Of a stretch of DNA of 9,583 nt, positions 7,450 through 9,583 are shown piece after piece. The DNA comes from Leptospirillum sp. (GTDB taxonomy: Bacteria; Nitrospirota; Leptospirillia; Leptospirillales; Leptospirillaceae). Every line of letters begins with the position of its first letter. Position 1 is the stretch's first letter. Made by a program: the position numbers and the translations under genes. The notes under the pieces were generated by a model. The model was not told the origin of the DNA. It did no database searches and saw only the letters and a list, made by a program, of their open reading frames with translations. The stretch spans positions 1-9,583 of the forward strand of contig DAHWKF010000082.1 in assembly GCA_027343785.1 (NCBI GenBank), given 5' to 3'.

Positions 7450-7611
7450 GGCAGTCCAGCGACCGGAAGCATTATACGTTGAAGGGGACGGTTGATCATA
7501 GGGGGAATGTCGCCGGGGAAAAATTCCTGGCGCACCCTTCCGTCGGGTCTTCAGAAGCCTTGTCCGTCACCTGAGGACAGATCCGCGGAGCTCTGGCGGT
7601 CCAGCGACCGG
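7450..7611. repeat. Pair of 17-bp direct repeats flanking the intergenic gap
   Basis: GGCAGTCCAGCGACCGG at 7450-7466 and GGCGGTCCAGCGACCGG at 7595-7611 differ at one base and lie 145 bp apart. One copy is immediately downstream of the TATAAT box, in the leader of the 7333 gene. The other is immediately after the stop of the 8252-7620 gene. They could be paired binding sites or the ends of an old duplication. Confidence 0.45.
7471..7499 (-). promoter_or_regulatory. Candidate promoter of the diguanylate cyclase gene
   Basis: On the minus strand a perfect TATAAT covers 7476-7471. The -35 position, 17 nt upstream (7499-7494), reads ATGATC, which is weak. Transcription would start near 7464 and leave a leader of about 130 nt before the GTG at 7333. 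The leader shows no recognisable riboswitch. Confidence 0.4.
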
Positions 7612-7619
7612 TGGGGGGA

Positions 7620-8252
7620 TCATCCGGGAGTCTCCTCCGGCTTTTCGGGCGGCGGAGACAGTCGGAAGAAGACCTGACCACTGCTATGTTCCCATTGCCA
7701 CCGGCTGTTTTTGGCCAGGGCCACGAACTGGATCCCCTTCGAAACACGGAACAGGATGGGGTCGAGATCCTCGTTCGGATTGACCTCCGTCAGGCTGACG
7801 TGGAAGTCCGCTCCGTCGATCCCCCCCCAGTCGGAAAAGGGGGTGGATTCGACGGAGTAGAGGATCCGCTCCATGACCAGGATGGCGTGGGGGAGGTCGT
7901 TGGGAACCAGAATGACGAAAAGCCCCGGCTCGATCACGGCCAGGAGGTCTTCGCTCTTTTCCCGGGTGGCCGTCCGCAGGAGCTTTCCGAACTTGGCCCA
8001 GAAGATCCGGGCGTTGATGTCTTTTTTTCCCGTGAGGGAGGGGATGCCGTCCACCCGGATGATGCCGATCGTGCAGGGGAATTTTTGCCGGTTCAGGCGG
8101 GCCTGCGCGCGGCGGAATTCTTCGGCGAAAAATCCGAGGTTGTACAGTCCGGTGACGTCATCCCGGACCGGGTTCGGCGACTTGGACGCGGACTCCCGGG
8201 TGTCTTTCAGGAGCGCCTCGATCTCTTCCTGGGACAGAACGGAAAAGTTCAT
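7620..8252 (-). CDS. Degenerate GGDEF protein with a FliM/FliN-like N-terminal peptide
   Basis: This 210-residue soluble protein starts at ATG 8252 with GGGAG 7 nt upstream. Residues 4-16 (SVLSQEEIEALLK) closely resemble the N-terminal peptide of flagellar switch proteins FliM and FliY (LSQ-x-EIDALL), which binds phosphorylated CheY. Residues 31-190 look like a GGDEF fold: DDVTGLYNLGFF matches the usual DPLTGLYNRRFF opening. However, the signature is EPGLF (108-112) within DLLAVIEPGLFVILVP, which lines up with the canonical DLVARYGGDEFVILLP. The first metal-binding aspartate is R66 (IRVD), and the inhibitory site is KSED instead of RxxD. It should not make c-di-GMP; it may be a scaffold, a GTP or c-di-GMP sensor, or a partner of the neighbouring cyclases. 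The peptide similarity is by eye, and binding to CheY-like receivers is inference. No stop codon or frame break suggests decay. Confidence 0.82.
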   Translation of the reverse strand: MNFSVLSQEEIEALLKDTRESASKSPNPVRDDVTGLYNLGFFAEEFRRAQARLNRQKFPCTIGIIRVDGIPSLTGKKDINARIFWAKFGKLLRTATREKSEDLLAVIEPGLFVILVPNDLPHAILVMERILYSVESTPFSDWGGIDGADFHVSLTEVNPNEDLDPILFRVSKGIQFVALAKNSRWQWEHSSGQVFFRLSPPPEKPEETPG

Positions 8253-8478
8253 CTCGCCGCTCCCGCAGGAGCTCTCTCGAAACAGCCGGTTTCTGGGACC
8301 ATGGTTGTTTGTTCCTTTCCGCGGTTATTTTCTGGAGATCCCGGCCCGCCGGCCAGAGCTTCCGGTCTGGACAGAGAGATCACGTCGATGGTCCCGAAAA
8401 ACAATGCAACTTTCATTCCACAACTTCGGGTCCGGGAGTCCCTTCTTGCACCGACCGGAAGGCAAGTTTTTTCGGAGA

Positions 8479-8519
8479 TGTTTTCCCGCCTGTAAACAGA
8501 ATGTGCAGGCGGGAAAACA
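8479..8519. repeat. Perfect 14-bp inverted repeat with 13-nt centre
   Basis: TGTTTTCCCGCCTG at 8479-8492 is exactly complementary to CAGGCGGGAAAACA at 8506-8519. The T-run precedes the GC stem and the A-run follows it on both strands, the opposite polarity to an intrinsic terminator. It could be a wide operator, a transcript-stabilising hairpin or a small mobile-element remnant. Confidence 0.6.
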
Positions 8520-8794
8520 GTCCATGAACCTGTCGAAGTGTTTCGCCTATTTTACAGAATTCTTCGGGTCCGGGGAAACGGACTGTCCCCTGCGGAAAAC
8601 GGGCAAAAAGGGATGCATTCCGGAAAATCTTGCCGGGTGGAGTCTGGATCGACGATGGACATAAGGAAAATCCGACACGATCTTGCGGAAAACGTCTGCC
8701 TGGCGGATCGGGAGAGCCAAGTTTTGAAAAGGGCACCGAAAGCCCACCCGACAGCCCGTTCCGGATTCATGTCTGTCCTTTGCCGCCTTGTCTT

Positions 8795-8823
8795 TTGATG
8801 TTCGACCCGTTAGTCTTTATAGA
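8795..8823 (+). promoter_or_regulatory. Candidate sigma70-type promoter of glgE
   Basis: TTGATG (8795-8800) and TATAGA (8818-8823) are separated by 17 nt, each close to consensus. Transcription would begin near 8830, giving a leader of about 170 nt before the glgE ATG at 9000. No other gene lies between the promoter and glgE. Confidence 0.5.
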
Positions 8824-8832
8824 AGAGCGGGA

Positions 8833-8863
8833 GACCGGGCCGGTCCCTGTCACGTGACCGGTC
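8833..8863. promoter_or_regulatory. Cluster of three palindromes at the expected glgE transcription start
   Basis: ACCGG-G-CCGGT (8833-8843 or thereabouts), GTCACGTGAC (8849-8858, containing CACGTG) and GACCGGTC (8856-8863) are packed into about 31 bp just downstream of the promoter candidate. In DNA this could be an operator; in RNA it would fold into a leader hairpin. No regulator can be named. Confidence 0.45.
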
Positions 8864-8985
8864 CGTGCACACCCTTGTTCGAAAAAACATGCATTCATCA
8901 ACCCCTTGCGCTCCCGCAGATTATCCAGCCGCATCAGAAAACGCGTTTCGCCAAGCGGTCAATTTCAGAGCCCACCGTTTATCCG

Positions 8986-8992
8986 AAGGAGG
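8986..8992 (+). promoter_or_regulatory. Strong Shine-Dalgarno site of glgE
   Basis: AAGGAGG ends 7 nt before the ATG at 9000. This fixes the start even though the first ~27 encoded residues fall outside the usual GlgE alignment. Confidence 0.85.
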
Positions 8993-8999
8993 TCTTCCG

Positions 9000-9583
9000 A
9001 TGGAAAAACCCCGACGTTCTTCCCGACCCCGCGCCCGCCGCCGGTCCGGACTCCCGGAACCCGGACCGGAAGGACGCCGTCGTGTCGTTATTGAAAAAAT
9101 CGCCCCCATGGTGGACGGCGGCCGCTATCCGGTGCGGCGGGTGCCGGGCGAGCCCATCGAGGTTGATGCCGACGTGATCGCCGACGGCCATGAGCCGTTA
9201 AGGGTCGAGCTGGATGTCCGTGGTCCGGAGGAGGAAACGTGGGTTTCCCGTCCGATGATTCTTCAGGGAAACGACCGCTGGACAGCCACCTTTGCCTTTG
9301 ACCGGAGGGGAACCGGCGAGTTCTGCATCCGGGCGTGGGTGGATGAGGTGGCGCACTGGCAGGAAGGGTTCGGAAAGAAGGTCAAGGCCGGACTGTCGGA
9401 GGATTATGCGCTGGGGCTCGCCGAAGGGGGAGAAATGGTCCGCCGCCATGCGCAGCGCGCCGGGGATCCGCTGGTTCAGCGACACCTGGTGGACTGGGTC
9501 TCCCGCTGGGAAAAGGGGGCGGACTCCCCCGAGTCTGTCCGGCTGGCGCTGGATCCGGCCATGGGGGCTCTGGCCGGACGGTT
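9000..9583 (+). CDS. glgE: Alpha-1,4-glucan:maltose-1-phosphate maltosyltransferase GlgE (partial, N-terminal 194 codons)
   Basis: GlgE transfers maltosyl units from maltose-1-phosphate to alpha-1,4-glucan in the cytoplasm, the last chain-extending step of the TreS / maltokinase / GlgE pathway. The visible 194 residues are the N-terminal domain only. VVIEKIAPMVDGGRYPVRRV (about 29-48), ADVIADGHEPL, QGNDRWTATF, FCIRAWVDEVAHW and KKVKAGLSEDYAL match the N-terminal domain of GlgE in order. The GH13 catalytic barrel lies past the window edge. The first 28 residues are unusually rich in arginine (10 Arg) and precede the point where most GlgE proteins begin. The ATG has an ideal ribosome site, and no alternative start lies between it and the conserved region. 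The TreS genes at the left of the window supply the same pathway. I have high confidence in the family, and cannot judge whether the gene is intact beyond the edge. Confidence 0.93.
   Translation, partial: MEKPRRSSRPRARRRSGLPEPGPEGRRRVVIEKIAPMVDGGRYPVRRVPGEPIEVDADVIADGHEPLRVELDVRGPEEETWVSRPMILQGNDRWTATFAFDRRGTGEFCIRAWVDEVAHWQEGFGKKVKAGLSEDYALGLAEGGEMVRRHAQRAGDPLVQRHLVDWVSRWEKGADSPESVRLALDPAMGALAGR

Larger units (their letters stand above)
8253..8999. other. 747-bp divergent intergenic region before glgE
   Basis: The region lies between the minus-strand degenerate GGDEF gene and plus-strand glgE. No open frame is convincing. One 47-codon plus-strand frame from 8655 to 8798 has only a distant GGAG and no recognisable sequence. 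The region contains the 14-bp inverted repeat, the glgE promoter candidate and the palindrome cluster listed separately. It also has an 8-bp inverted repeat, GGGACCAT near 8296 with ATGGTCCC near 8388. Confidence 0.55.

Noticed and set aside
7334..7464. c-di-GMP riboswitch in the leader of the diguanylate cyclase gene
   Set aside because: No conserved c-di-GMP-I or -II aptamer core words could be found by eye.
6335..7495. Plus-strand frame of 386 residues across the diguanylate cyclase gene
   Set aside because: Antisense shadow of the GGDEF gene; no recognisable protein features.
8655..8798. Possible 47-residue small protein before glgE
   Set aside because: Only a weak GGAG about 12 nt upstream, no recognisable sequence, and its stop overlaps the glgE -35 candidate.
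1..9583. CRISPR array, insertion sequence or prophage genes
   Set aside because: No regularly spaced repeats, transposase or phage motifs are visible.

Overview
The window is a GC-rich bacterial chromosome segment with 'TCCGG'-type words throughout. It combines a trehalose synthase / GlgE alpha-glucan pathway with several cyclic-di-GMP signalling genes. The overall look would fit an environmental, possibly acidophilic Nitrospirota such as Leptospirillum. That assignment is an impression from composition and protein style, not a proof.

Layout. (1) 1-1889, plus strand: the C-terminal end of a TreS-type alpha-amylase-family protein, whose stop codon overlaps (ATGA) the start of a complete second TreS-like protein. 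The second gene ends inside a chain of hairpins at 1834-1896. (2) 1890-2322: a convergent intergenic gap. (3) 2323-5178, minus strand: a 951-residue receiver-like / GGDEF / EAL / GAF / GGDEF protein with all three c-di-GMP domains apparently intact. (4) 5179-6148: 970 bp with no credible gene but several palindromes. (5) 6149-7333, minus strand: a diguanylate cyclase with an intact product-inhibition site. (6) 7334-7619: a gap with a perfect TATAAT box and a 17-bp direct repeat. (7) 7620-8252, minus strand: a small protein with a FliM/FliN-like N-terminal peptide joined to a GGDEF fold that has lost its catalytic residues. (8) 8253-8999: a 747-bp divergent gap with a perfect 14-bp inverted repeat, a sigma70-like promoter and clustered palindromes. 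(9) 9000-9583, plus strand: the N-terminal third of GlgE, running off the edge.

How the genes work together. TreS interconverts maltose and trehalose. GlgE extends alpha-glucan from maltose-1-phosphate, the product of a maltokinase not seen here. The two plus-strand blocks are therefore parts of one route from trehalose to alpha-glucan. The three minus-strand genes between them make, degrade and perhaps sense c-di-GMP. The genes look complete and undamaged apart from the two cut by the window edges. The most unusual item is the FliM-like peptide on a dead GGDEF domain; the most notable architecture is the double-GGDEF protein with EAL and GAF between its cyclase domains.
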